Positions 26,201 through 33,641 of a DNA stretch of 64,000 nt are shown in pieces. Within the stretch, counting starts at the first letter, position 1. Each line of letters begins with the position of its first letter. A program made the translations under genes and the position numbers. Origin of the DNA: JBAXQQ01 sp037131695 (GTDB taxonomy: Bacteria > Armatimonadota > Hebobacteria > CAIYQO01); NCBI GenBank assembly GCA_964638715.1, contig CAZWZF010000019.1:1-64000 (forward strand), given 5' to 3'. The notes beneath the pieces are model-generated. The model had not been told where the DNA came from, searched no databases, and saw nothing but the letters and a program-made list of their open reading frames with translations.

Positions 26201-26761
26201 CCGTGATGGTGATCGCGATGCAAGAAAGATGGATAATTCATCGACTAACAATAGCAGTCCGCCATGACCTTTTTCTTTTACAGCATGCGATATTTCCAGC
26301 CAATCGTTAAGGCGGGATTTCCCGCTCACAGTTACTCCTAACGAACGGGAAATCTCAAACAACACGGCTTCTTCCAGCGTCATTGCCGGCGGGTAATCAT
26401 CCAATGAAAAAAATACCGGCAATATCCTTTTATCAATCATTTTCTTGGTGAATCTTTCAAATAACGGGTTTATTTCCGTAAATCCCATCCATGCTGATTC
26501 ATTTGATGCCAGAATATCCAATAATGCAAGCAAATGAGACTTCCCTGTCCCATACAATCCATTTATCAAAATAGCTTTGCCATGCTGCCCCCATGCCATT
26601 GATGATAAAATCTCTTCCAACATCTTTCGATGGTCCGGCGCAGTCAATGCATACTGTTTCACCCACGAAGAACCATCGCCGCCGCTTTTAACTTGCGCAG
26701 CGTGGTCTGGCCGGATAACAGCCGGAAAATCCTGAAAAGTAATAAAATCGCCAATCCTCAT
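23285..26761 (-). CDS. Large P-loop ATPase, BrxC/PglY-like
   Basis: The 1158-aa product starts with a P-loop domain: Walker A GLYGTGKSH (about 68-76) and Walker B GLLLLVDELSIFL (Asp174, Glu175), followed by WFIGALQRNLSD (sensor-like) and RFKKYTLQPSQI. The long remainder has no clear enzymatic motif but ends with a probable zinc ribbon (CPGGLLHDFTCPRC) and a coiled coil. Size, the N-terminal MRIGDFITF, the position of the P-loop and the overall layout resemble BrxC/PglY ATPases of BREX phage defence and their DUF6079-type relatives. No PglX methylase, PglZ or other BREX gene is present, and the gene is monocistronic. A solitary DNA-linked ATPase is the safe description; a defence role is inference. 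Confidence 0.75.
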   Translation of the reverse strand: MRIGDFITFQDFPAVIRPDHAAQVKSGGDGSSWVKQYALTAPDHRKMLEEILSSMAWGQHGKAILINGLYGTGKSHLLALLDILASNESAWMGFTEINPLFERFTKKMIDKRILPVFFSLDDYPPAMTLEEAVLFEISRSLGVTVSGKSRLNDWLEISHAVKEKGHGGLLLLVDELSIFLASRSPSRREADAGFIQFIAGMTERTNLWFIGALQRNLSDTGMMKFHSWRQVEDRFKKYTLQPSQITDVIRNRMFILRNQPELRQMLESISTDGIVDRVNAWPFIPNALETFMQMVNNHLSPHRTLVQVMQSLAPGWMDRECEDVITIDQLFDAVQNDLTGCASAVKTYSATELLLNLSSRAPEPAIAGKAIKTLAAFSLAEMPGITIELGKASLINDTKLLSYNLHWLRKRGAHLTAIRDTDPGKEIFSLNIDDDAGILAAARADEVMNSFLKGDRRIYETVISSCKYENWPLGNFGVDATAVQFNWMNTVRNCAIVMANKPNQSLSDIFNGILHDDNYDCAMAMVFPGLRGDFTKELTALPMELQNCAAIITPRDIAWDEYELLAEYAAWEIAANEKIAASSALENKTNKRCQERANEMRVPAITILTNLYRDGKWLIGNDSIDMAGKYDAITEMLSAQFSKGLMERFAGAVKYAPAGDPPRAIARQLHQFVIDTGGVSATSSTLMHYTRQYLLPSESVIENEDGLTLNVPADEIIQMMSKASTNAVTLKEMIAMMHKSPFGLPGELSSLIIHTAVRTGALAGYDSFMHQIDPLTALSRSDTLTFISNQPTIRVDHRIKLKELCETAGLSELSIFALRRFLEKSKVDCGGFDLFITEWCSTNDSLPWIWRESSELISNLEMMDTNIDTEALLDVLEAAGDKEFIIGVKNIKHAIEKQGILSRIGQILHLTYSGNADNKINELRMIMANGDKSLGRIDELVTLTNEIEAIIQREYSVWHESIFGQAQVAQLKTIFESADFRLARRLALIHTDWPADVYAPPAILAQAREKYCPGGLLHDFTCPRCRSQFNTPSPMPTTVEAKQAAEDALSLAAIHLQNSEWTEKLRERTKRANDEMREKAQMLLNWSRGKAELTAEILDDNFITWLNQSSQPVAVRKTNEIKYQLSGRDLSHKEAKNTLNRWLDPMGNLNDEAVLTFE

Positions 26762-26861
26762 ACCTTATAGTGGTAATAAAATCAAGAAACGTTCCATTTT
26801 TTTAAGAAATTTTTAAAATATTTTTAAAAATTGTAATAATCGCAATTATCGACAAAAAAAA

Positions 26862-26899
26862 GCACGTTGGATTATTTAATGCAAAATAATCCAACGTGC
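26862..26899. terminator. Strong bidirectional intrinsic terminator
   Basis: GCACGTTGGATTATTT (26862-26877) pairs perfectly with AAATAATCCAACGTGC (26884-26899) around a 6-nt loop. On the minus strand the stem is followed by an uninterrupted T run (the AAAAAAA at 26854-26860), so it would end transcription coming from the propeller gene at 27177 before it reaches the ATPase gene. Confidence 0.88.
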
Positions 26900-26973
26900 C
26901 TTTTATTTATTTTTACAGGCTTTTGCAAAACCTATTTTTTTGAATGTTTATGTTGGTGGTTTGTAGTAGCCGA

Positions 26974-27019
26974 AACCACCCCGACCTTCGGCCACCCCTC
27001 CTTGGCAAGGAGGGGAGTT
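26974..27019 (-). repeat. CCCCTCCTTG palindromic repeat, copy 1
   Basis: Read on the minus strand the unit runs from AACTCCCCTCCTTGCCAAGG, through GGGG and a short variable part (TGGCCGAAGGTC), to GGGGTGGTT. Its core CCCCTCCTTG-N-CAAGGAGGGG is a near-perfect palindrome. It faces copy 2 at 27075, making a head-to-head pair. Confidence 0.85.
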
Positions 27020-27074
27020 TAAAACAAAGGTTTTGATTATTAAAGCTGTCATTATATTATCAAGTAACTACCAT

Positions 27075-27112
27075 AACTCCCCTCCTTGACAAGGAGGGGG
27101 TAGGGGGTGGTT
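27075..27112 (+). repeat. CCCCTCCTTG palindromic repeat, copy 2
   Basis: The plus-strand copy has the same AACTCCCCTCCTTGACAAGG core and GGGGGTGGTT end, with a shorter middle than copies 1 and 4. Together with copy 1 it could form a larger cruciform. Confidence 0.85.
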
Positions 27113-27176
27113 GGGTTGATAATATGATTAATATAGTTTTGCAAAACCTACTTAATTGTCAACTGTCAATTGTCAA

Positions 27177-30100
27177 CTATTCTACCGTAGCATTTCCCCA
27201 TTGCGCGGGTTCCAGCCGCGCTTCATTTGGCACATCCTGGGTAACGCCGGATGAGAAGCTGTGATTGCTCCAGTATACCCGGGTGGCGGTGGTGTTGCCG
27301 GTTTCGTTGCCGAAAATGTAACCGACATCCATGCGCTGGGTGGTGCCGGGCTTGGGGGTGAGTCCAAGTTTGTTCAATGGCAGATAAACCACAGCATTAA
27401 AACCGCCATCGACTTTTTCATATTCCATTTTAACGGTATCAAGAATTTCAATCTGGTCGATACTCTCTTTACCGGTAGGAGAGGTGAATACAGTCGGTGT
27501 GCCAGTGAATCCTGCGACTTTGGTACGATATATTACTGCGAACGGTTTGTCGCCATGCCGGCTTACCAGTATGCGGATATCACCCGGTGCCGGTGTTGTG
27601 CGTTTTGTGTCGGCGTTCGGGTCGGTGGCTATTTGAATATCCATCATATTTCCGCCTTTGAAAGGCATATTAGCTTCCGGGGTAGAGTTAACTAATTGTG
27701 AAAGCGACTTTACTTCATAACGCACCTGCAAATCAGTCGCACTGTAAGCGGTTTTTACTGTAAAGCCGCGTTTCTCATCAACATTCAGGGTTACTCCGCG
27801 AATATCCAGCCAATCCGGTTTGTTATCAGTGCGTGCAAGTATCAGCGATTGTGATTTTGCTTTTTGTGATGACCAATCTGCCAATGCTTTTGCTGCGGCT
27901 TTGCTTTCTTCATCGGTAATAGTGAGTTTGCCGTCAAATCGTATCAGGCTGTTCAGTCCAGTAACTTCCAATATGCGTCCGTCCTGGTCGCCGCCCATGA
28001 TGAACCAGCGGCCATCTTTAATTTTCACTAATTGCCCGGTGAACCATTCGCATTGTATCTGGTCTGCTCCTGTTTCGCCGGAGCGGCCATCTTTCATAAC
28101 AGTACCGATGGGCACACCATCAGTCGTAAGTAATTGTGCTTGCCCGAAATAGCATGAGTAGCCGGTAATTCCGTCAGTAATCCCCATGTTTTTGGTGCAT
28201 CCATAGAGGACGCCTGCTTTAGGTATTGGGAACTCATACATATCGTGCCAACGGCAGCCAACGCGGTAACGCCATTGAATTTTGCCGTCTTTGCTCCAGT
28301 ATGAAATCGGCCAAATTTCAGTTTTGTCGAGAAGTTTAATATCTGTACCTGCGTAAAATAATACTGAACCATCTGCAGGATTTACAGTGAAATCAGACGT
28401 GTAGTTTCCGCCGTGAATTTCACCATAGTTATATTGAACAAATGTTGCATCATCATATATGGGAACGCCGTCTTCCCGGATGGTTTTTGGCGATAACCGC
28501 TGCCAGTAAAGAACTGTATACATGCTGGTGGCGTAAAAATTCAGATCGGCATCTATAGTGCTGTGGGCACCTTGTGCTTTCATCTTTGTTTCCCGGGTTT
28601 CATCTTTCTGAATTACACCGTCGCCATTGATGTCTTCCCAGAATAGCCAGGGGATTTTAGCGAGTTCCTGCCAATCCTTTGCACCTTGACGCCATGATAA
28701 AGTTGACCATGGGTTGATAATACCGGCGCAAGCCTCGAAATGGTCGCCGCGGCGCACCCACAGGAATTCTCCGCGTATAGGGTTGCCGCCATAACTGCCG
28801 CCGGAATGCATATATTGTTTACCGTTTTTAGCGGTAAAGACGATATTGTTTACCATGTGCGGCCAGAAATACGGGGTATCCGGTTTTGCTTCAAACATGA
28901 GAGACGCTGGTTTTGAAGTTTTCTTGTCAAGGTCAATTTCCCATTCTACATTCTGGCAATATACCCGGGTCGGGTCATTCGGATCCATAGTTATTGGAGT
29001 GGATACATAAGCCGGACCGAATTTATCATCTAACAATTTCCCGGTGGCAGGATCCCAAATACTGATTCGTTTGGGTGAAAAATCATGTTCGGTAACCCAT
29101 AACTTGCCTTTGCTGTCTATTGCCATGCCGCGCGGGTTCAGGAAGGTATCCGGGTCCCATTTGCCGGCGCGGGCAGGACTGACATTGCCGGTTGTTTGCG
29201 GCGGGTTATCCATCGCGCGTCCGCCGGTTTTTCCGATAGAGCGCAGGTATTTCCCATCTTTATCATAGACACTGATATTTTGAAGTTTTCCGGTATTGCT
29301 TGCGTATACCATGCCGTCAGTTCCAACAGCAACGGCTTGCGGATTATCCAGATGGTCAGCAGCAAAAGGAACAACCGCAGGATTGTCATTCAGGCTGGTA
29401 ATTTTCACCAATTTACCATCAGAAACAGCTATTAAATCTGCGCCTGCCGCGGTGAGCCAGGTTATTTTAGGTGCGGTGAATTTTGATAAAATCTTGCCTT
29501 GCTTTGCATCGTATACGAATATGGTGTCTGATGCGCAGTCAGCCACATACAATTTTCCTTTTATCCATGCCATGCCGGTGCAGAATGTCGCCGGAGTCGC
29601 GGTAGGATTTGTCGGTGCTTTCTCTCCGCGTTTTAACGGTGAAACTTCTTCGCCGTTATGTTCTGCCCATAGGTCTCCACGCAGGAAGTTTGTCTGTTTG
29701 CCGTCAGTGACGCCGTACGCTCGTATCTGTTTGTCAAGATTAAGATATGCATATACCAGTTCACCGTCAGTAGCGATATATGAACCGCCGACACGGTATC
29801 CCCACTGTTTTTCGCCTTTTGCATTAATTCCTATAAGTCCGGTGCCAGCTTCGGAACCATCCCAAATTAGCAGGCCGCGTTCTCCTGCAAAACATACATC
29901 AGACGGACAACCCCAGTCGCCGCCCCAGGCACCTTTGCCATCAGGAGTATTGTAAGTAGGAGTGCCGGAATTGCTTACGCCTAACACCAGTTTGGTTTTT
30001 ATTGGGTCATGGGTAACGCCTTTCCAGGTATAATCGCCGGGAGGCAGCACGCGTCCAACATCATCCAACCCATCCCAGGATTCGATTACTTTTCCCATCG

Positions 30101-31079
30101 GTCGCGATTCTGCAGCGACAATATTGCGAACGCGGTCGCCTTTATCATTAATTAAGGTAATTGAGGTAATATTTTCTTTGGGAAGGTTAAAATTAAATTT
30201 CATGGGCAATTGCCTGACCGGGGGCAAACCTTGTTGGGTTAACTCTTTTGGCAAGTTTCCTTTTTCTGCAAAAATAACTTTACCCCATGAACCGGTGGAT
30301 TGGTAGGTAAATCCGGCCTTTGACATCAAGTCAACAGCCCATCCGCCACCGTAGGAATGTGCCCCGGTGGCGTCACTCCATTGAATCTGAATCGCTGCTG
30401 CGCTTAAATCACCGCCTTTGAATGGGCCTGGCGCACCCAGCGTAGTCCAGGGAATGCGGTATTCAAATGTAAAACCCTTTCCATCTTTCCACTTTTTATA
30501 AACAGCTTTAAATTTGTTATTCGGCACTATTCCTTTATGATAATCGTGGGCGTCATGGTAATTCATGCCATATTTTAAATGCAGCACCGGTTTATTTTTT
30601 GGGGTGTAATTCCACAATGTCATGTGTACCAGCATTTCACTCGGGTTGCGGTCGTATCCGCCAATTTTCAGCGGGTATCCCAGGCTGGGGTCAAGATTCA
30701 GACGCAACTGAAAAGCATCGCCATCCCAACCGAAATCAGGGTTTACCGCCGGGTCAGCCAGGTTCAGCATTGGCGTGGGGTCTTTTATGCGACTGGAGAT
30801 ATATAATGCGTCTTTATCGTACATAAATGCGGTGCGGGCACTCTGGTATTCCATCGATGATTCTACAACATAGGTCAATATTTCTCCGCTCAAATCCCAA
30901 TCCTTCAAGTCGCCATCAATCTTTATTTTTCCGGGAGTAGGGACAACAAATACCCGTTGATTATGGTAAACGCCTTGTGCAAAAGCTGGTGTTAACAAAA
31001 ATACAATCATTATCAACATGATGAAAGTAATTAATTGATTCCTGGTAAACAGAGATTTTGTAAATTGTGATAAACGCAT
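27177..31079 (-). CDS. Giant exported CBM9 / FlgD-Ig / beta-propeller / CBM9 protein (paralogue A)
   Basis: The 1300-aa product has a signal peptide ending near PAFAQ. A CBM9/DOMON-like domain follows (about 48-275; IDGDLKDWDLSG, AFMYDKDALYISSRIKD). Then comes a FlgD-type Ig domain (about 295-365; SWDGLDDVGRVLPPGDYTWK), a long NHL/PQQ-like beta-propeller region (about 370-1080), and a second CBM9-like domain (about 1105-1300). In the propeller are the shared signatures GKTGGR, LNPRGMAIDSKGKLWVTEHD and SPKRISIWDP, and an EF-hand-like loop DINGDGVIQKDE. CBM9 domains bind sugar chain ends, and the propeller is a binding or scaffolding surface. No catalytic site is evident, so surface glycan capture is inferred. 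The ATG has AGGAG 7 nt upstream, preceded by the TGTAnnCCGGnnTACA motif. Confidence 0.85.
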   Translation of the reverse strand: MRLSQFTKSLFTRNQLITFIMLIMIVFLLTPAFAQGVYHNQRVFVVPTPGKIKIDGDLKDWDLSGEILTYVVESSMEYQSARTAFMYDKDALYISSRIKDPTPMLNLADPAVNPDFGWDGDAFQLRLNLDPSLGYPLKIGGYDRNPSEMLVHMTLWNYTPKNKPVLHLKYGMNYHDAHDYHKGIVPNNKFKAVYKKWKDGKGFTFEYRIPWTTLGAPGPFKGGDLSAAAIQIQWSDATGAHSYGGGWAVDLMSKAGFTYQSTGSWGKVIFAEKGNLPKELTQQGLPPVRQLPMKFNFNLPKENITSITLINDKGDRVRNIVAAESRPMGKVIESWDGLDDVGRVLPPGDYTWKGVTHDPIKTKLVLGVSNSGTPTYNTPDGKGAWGGDWGCPSDVCFAGERGLLIWDGSEAGTGLIGINAKGEKQWGYRVGGSYIATDGELVYAYLNLDKQIRAYGVTDGKQTNFLRGDLWAEHNGEEVSPLKRGEKAPTNPTATPATFCTGMAWIKGKLYVADCASDTIFVYDAKQGKILSKFTAPKITWLTAAGADLIAVSDGKLVKITSLNDNPAVVPFAADHLDNPQAVAVGTDGMVYASNTGKLQNISVYDKDGKYLRSIGKTGGRAMDNPPQTTGNVSPARAGKWDPDTFLNPRGMAIDSKGKLWVTEHDFSPKRISIWDPATGKLLDDKFGPAYVSTPITMDPNDPTRVYCQNVEWEIDLDKKTSKPASLMFEAKPDTPYFWPHMVNNIVFTAKNGKQYMHSGGSYGGNPIRGEFLWVRRGDHFEACAGIINPWSTLSWRQGAKDWQELAKIPWLFWEDINGDGVIQKDETRETKMKAQGAHSTIDADLNFYATSMYTVLYWQRLSPKTIREDGVPIYDDATFVQYNYGEIHGGNYTSDFTVNPADGSVLFYAGTDIKLLDKTEIWPISYWSKDGKIQWRYRVGCRWHDMYEFPIPKAGVLYGCTKNMGITDGITGYSCYFGQAQLLTTDGVPIGTVMKDGRSGETGADQIQCEWFTGQLVKIKDGRWFIMGGDQDGRILEVTGLNSLIRFDGKLTITDEESKAAAKALADWSSQKAKSQSLILARTDNKPDWLDIRGVTLNVDEKRGFTVKTAYSATDLQVRYEVKSLSQLVNSTPEANMPFKGGNMMDIQIATDPNADTKRTTPAPGDIRILVSRHGDKPFAVIYRTKVAGFTGTPTVFTSPTGKESIDQIEILDTVKMEYEKVDGGFNAVVYLPLNKLGLTPKPGTTQRMDVGYIFGNETGNTTATRVYWSNHSFSSGVTQDVPNEARLEPAQWGNATVE

Positions 31080-31100
31080 TTTGGGACTCCTTTAGATAAG

Positions 31101-31116
31101 TGTATACCGGATTACA
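31101..31116 (-). promoter_or_regulatory. Shared operator/promoter motif, site 1
   Basis: Minus-strand TGTAATCCGGTATACA, 21 bp before the start codon of the giant propeller gene. It fits TGTAnnCCGGnnTACA, an interrupted palindrome found also at 34705 and 62518. Its TATACA half may serve as a -10 box, with the AAAGGAG ribosome site 7 nt downstream. Site 3 also shares the upstream TCTAATxTTG. Confidence 0.6.
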
Positions 31117-31161
31117 AAATTAGACAATATATTTAAAATAAAGTTTTGTATGACTTTTTGT

Positions 31162-31265
31162 CAGGATTAACATGATTAACAGGATTTTGCTTCGCAAATA
31201 TTTATCATGTCATGAGTTATCGCAATCACCAATTTAATTTTTAATTTTTAACTTTTAATTTTTAA
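31162..31265. repeat. Intergenic direct repeats (CAGGATTAACATGATTAAC and AATTTTTAA types)
   Basis: CAGGATTAACATGATTAACAGGATT-like units (31162-31186) and an AATTTTTAATTTTTAACTTTTAA-type string (31231-31265) fill the gap after the URO-D gene. The first type recurs at 37454-37482. They look like dispersed simple repeats and encode nothing visible. Confidence 0.65.
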
Positions 31266-32279
31266 TTATATCGCTATGGCTTCTTCTGCCATTGCCGCAA
31301 TATTTTCTGGCGGTACATTAGGCAAGATGGCCTCGTGGCTTGGGCTGATTATTAATCCTGGACCCAGCAAACGTTTCAGTCGACGGACATCTTCTCGGAT
31401 TTCATCTGGTGTACCATGAACCAGCAAATGCTGGGTATCTACACCACCAAGGAAAGTGATTCTGCCTTTGTAGTTTTTAGCAAGGTCTTCCGCGCTCATA
31501 TTGGCAGCCAGTGCCTGCAGTGGGTGCAGGCAATCCACGCCGGATTCTATTAGCCTGTCGATTACCTTTGATATTGCCCCGCAGGAATGCAGGATAACCT
31601 GGTAACCGAATGAATGTCCCTGGGTGGTGAAACGATGGAACCATGGCATAATGAACTCATCGAATTGGTCAGGTCCGCAAATCAGGTCGAGTTGAGTGCC
31701 GAAGTCATTGCCAAAGAAATAAGCATCTACCAGATTGCCGGCAGCCTTGAAAAACTTATCATTTGCCTGGTAATAAAATTCGCAAACCTTATCTGTGGCA
31801 GCCTGGACAACTTCCGGGTTGGTATACATTTTAATGAAATATTCTTCCATTCCAAACAGGTCTGCCATGTTGTGATAAAAACATGTCCAAAATCCGCTCA
31901 TTCTGTAAACATCACCGGCATTCCTTAAATCATGCAGGCATGAATCAAAGTTAAGGTATTCTGCCTTTGGCCATGGAAATGCGTTGATTTCATCGATAGT
32001 TTCGCAATGGGCAAGGGGAGGTGCAGAATGTTTTGTTCTATCCAATCCTGAGTCAAACAGGGCAAGGCCTTTGGGGTCTTGATAGTTATCAGGATAAAAC
32101 TGCGGGCAAATCCAGCGGCAGTCATCGCCTAATTTGACGCGCAATTCTTCTTCGGTTTTAGTGCCGAAATATTGATGTATGCCATCCCAGCTATCCGGGT
32201 GTGGATTCCCCATCCAAAACCCGCAGCGGTCGGCTGGTTCGCCGGCGATAATAGCCTTTATTCGTTCTCTTTTATTCAT
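31266..32279 (-). CDS. Uroporphyrinogen-decarboxylase-family protein (methyltransferase-like), copy 1
   Basis: The 337-aa product belongs to the URO-D superfamily: MNKRERIKAIIAGEPADRCGFW at the start, MSGFWTCFYHNMADLFGMEEYF, GNDFGTQLDLICGPDQFDEFIMPW, then ILHSCGAISKVIDRLIESGVDCLHPLQ and PSHEAILPNVPPENI. The H-S-C pair is where the MtaA/MtbA/CmuA corrinoid methyltransferases hold zinc; true HemE lacks this, so haem synthesis is unlikely. The usual third ligand (Cys) is not obvious; the His of PSHE could substitute. It lies in the glycan locus between the GH130 gene and a propeller gene. Methyl transfer from a methylated substrate is a reasonable inference, but no corrinoid protein is encoded nearby. 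Confidence 0.82.
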   Translation of the reverse strand: MNKRERIKAIIAGEPADRCGFWMGNPHPDSWDGIHQYFGTKTEEELRVKLGDDCRWICPQFYPDNYQDPKGLALFDSGLDRTKHSAPPLAHCETIDEINAFPWPKAEYLNFDSCLHDLRNAGDVYRMSGFWTCFYHNMADLFGMEEYFIKMYTNPEVVQAATDKVCEFYYQANDKFFKAAGNLVDAYFFGNDFGTQLDLICGPDQFDEFIMPWFHRFTTQGHSFGYQVILHSCGAISKVIDRLIESGVDCLHPLQALAANMSAEDLAKNYKGRITFLGGVDTQHLLVHGTPDEIREDVRRLKRLLGPGLIISPSHEAILPNVPPENIAAMAEEAIAI

Positions 32280-32308
32280 ATCAATTTCCCTTATATATAT
32301 TTTTTATT

Positions 32309-32340
32309 TAACCACAAAGAACGCAAAGATCACAAAGAAA
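32309..32340. repeat. ACAAAGAACGCAAAGA-type intergenic repeat
   Basis: A run of CACAAAGAACGCAAAGATCACAAAG-like direct repeats lies in the 164-bp gap between the GH130 and URO-D genes. It has no coding capacity. Confidence 0.55.
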
Positions 32341-32347
32341 ATAAGTA

Positions 32348-32385
32348 AACTCCCCTCCTTGACAAGGAGGGGGCAGGGGGTGGTT
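32348..32385 (+). repeat. CCCCTCCTTG palindromic repeat, copy 3
   Basis: This copy has the same AACTCCCCTCCTTGACAAGG core and GGGGGTGGTT end as copy 2, differing from it at one base of the middle. It lies between two minus-strand genes and may act as a processing or termination hairpin. Confidence 0.85.
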
Positions 32386-32443
32386 TGGTTTAGATTATAA
32401 TTCCCATCATAACCATTCAATCCTTTCTTTGTGATTATATTAA

Positions 32444-33484
32444 TTATTTCAGGCTTGCCAGAATATCATCTATCTTTACAATAGCACCGCAAACTTTATC
32501 ATCTGCCGCGCCGTAATACAATGTCAGGGTGCCATCGCCATTGTCAACCAGTCCATTGTGGAATACTACATTAGACATCATTCCCGACATTTCGCAAGCC
32601 GTTTCCGCGAACAGGAATGGCTGCTGGCTACGGGCGATTACCTTCCATGGTTCATTAAGGTCAAGCAGTACCGCACCGGTGCAATAGCGAGTGTTTTCAT
32701 CAGAAGCATGGTATAACTCCAGCCAACCTTTAGCAGTGCGGATAGGTGCGGCACCACATCCGACGCGCTCGCTGTCCCACATACCAGGACGCGGACCGAT
32801 TACATGCTGATGATGTCCCCAATCCAGCAGGTTGTCTGACGACGCAAGCCACATCGACGGGGAACCTAATTGTTTCATTGATGGACGATGGAATGCGTAG
32901 TAGCGTCCGTTAATTTTCTCCGGGAATATTGCGATATCTTTATTATCTGGCGCAAATATTATCCCCAGGCGTTCAAAAGTTACAAAATCTTTTGTACGTG
33001 CCAGTGCAGTCAATACACCTAATAACGAAATTGCACTGTAATTAATATAGTACCACCCATCAATCAGGGTGATGCGCGGATCTTCTATGCCGTAAGTTTC
33101 GTACCTATTATCCGGCGACATTGCGGGTTGTTCTGCAATAGTGAAGTTTTTCCCATCGGTACTTTCAGCCAGTCGCAGATGGCTGATGCTGGTAAGGTAT
33201 AATAAACCTTTGTAACTGAATACCCGCGGGTCGTCCATACTTAAATCGGGGTCATCCAGTTTTATATACATCGGCTCTATATTTTTGGTATCCGGGTTCA
33301 TGGTTGCTGTGGCGACATAGCCATCTTTTGGTATCGGACGTTCGGCAACACGGATAAGCAGCAGCGTTTTACCATTGTAACTGGTAGCGCCGGCGTTAAA
33401 CGCGCACATTATTTCAAAGTCGGGCCGTGACGGCTTAACCATCTCAGCCGTGACGATAGGGTTGTTATCAAAACGAGTAATCAT
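32444..33484 (-). CDS. GH130-family glycoside phosphorylase/hydrolase
   Basis: The product (346 aa) has a five-bladed propeller sequence pattern with the GH130 core: NPIVTAEMVKP at the start, FNAGATSYNGKTLLLIRVAER, LDDPDLSMDDPRVF, then YGIEDPRITLIDGWYYINYSA, where the Asp is the family's proton donor. Later come HRPSMKQLGSPSMWLASS and ERVGCGAAPIRTAKGWLELYHASD. GH130 members phosphorolyse or hydrolyse mannosides and related beta-linkages, usually in the cytoplasm. There is no signal peptide. The ATG at 33484 (MITRFDNNPI) is preferred to the TTG at 33499 because GGAG lies upstream. Two Arg residues that bind phosphate would decide phosphorylase versus hydrolase; I cannot settle that here. Confidence 0.85.
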   Translation of the reverse strand: MITRFDNNPIVTAEMVKPSRPDFEIMCAFNAGATSYNGKTLLLIRVAERPIPKDGYVATATMNPDTKNIEPMYIKLDDPDLSMDDPRVFSYKGLLYLTSISHLRLAESTDGKNFTIAEQPAMSPDNRYETYGIEDPRITLIDGWYYINYSAISLLGVLTALARTKDFVTFERLGIIFAPDNKDIAIFPEKINGRYYAFHRPSMKQLGSPSMWLASSDNLLDWGHHQHVIGPRPGMWDSERVGCGAAPIRTAKGWLELYHASDENTRYCTGAVLLDLNEPWKVIARSQQPFLFAETACEMSGMMSNVVFHNGLVDNGDGTLTLYYGAADDKVCGAIVKIDDILASLK

Positions 33485-33586
33485 AATGTAAATCTCCAAT
33501 TTTTATCAATATACCAAATTAATTTACAATTTTCAAATATTTGTAATTAATTTGATCATATAAAATCATTGCGCAGAAAAGAAAAT

Positions 33587-33632
33587 CTCTCTGCGCAACT
33601 CTGCGAATAACTCTGTGAAACTCTGCGGTTAA
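33587..33632. repeat. CTCTGCG-type intergenic repeat
   Basis: Four CTCTGYG units occur in tandem, spaced 11-16 bp apart, just after the Gfo/Idh/MocA gene. The string is the reverse complement of the CACAGAG type seen at 2855-2931. Confidence 0.6.
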
Positions 33633-33641
33633 ATAAATCAA

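Larger units (their letters stand above)
26762..27176. other. 415-bp intergenic region: terminator, paired repeats, no gene
   Basis: From left to right this gap holds an A/T-rich segment that would contain the ATPase promoter, a strong hairpin at 26862-26899, two oppositely oriented copies of a CCCCTCCTTG repeat (26974-27019 and 27075-27112), and an ATTGTCAACTGTCAATTGTC-like string just before the propeller gene stop. No open reading frame or RNA gene is apparent. Confidence 0.75.

Noticed and set aside
23285..26761. A complete BREX or DISARM phage-defence system
   Set aside because: Only the ATPase-like gene is present. No methylase, PglZ-type phosphatase or helicase is encoded in the window.
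29296..29955. 219-aa plus-strand frame opposite the giant propeller gene
   Set aside because: It lies wholly within a well-supported gene on the other strand and shows no motif, signal or ribosome site.
31266..32279. HemE, uroporphyrinogen decarboxylase of haem synthesis
   Set aside because: The H-S-C motif and the glycan-gene context fit the methyltransferase-like branch, and no other haem gene is near.
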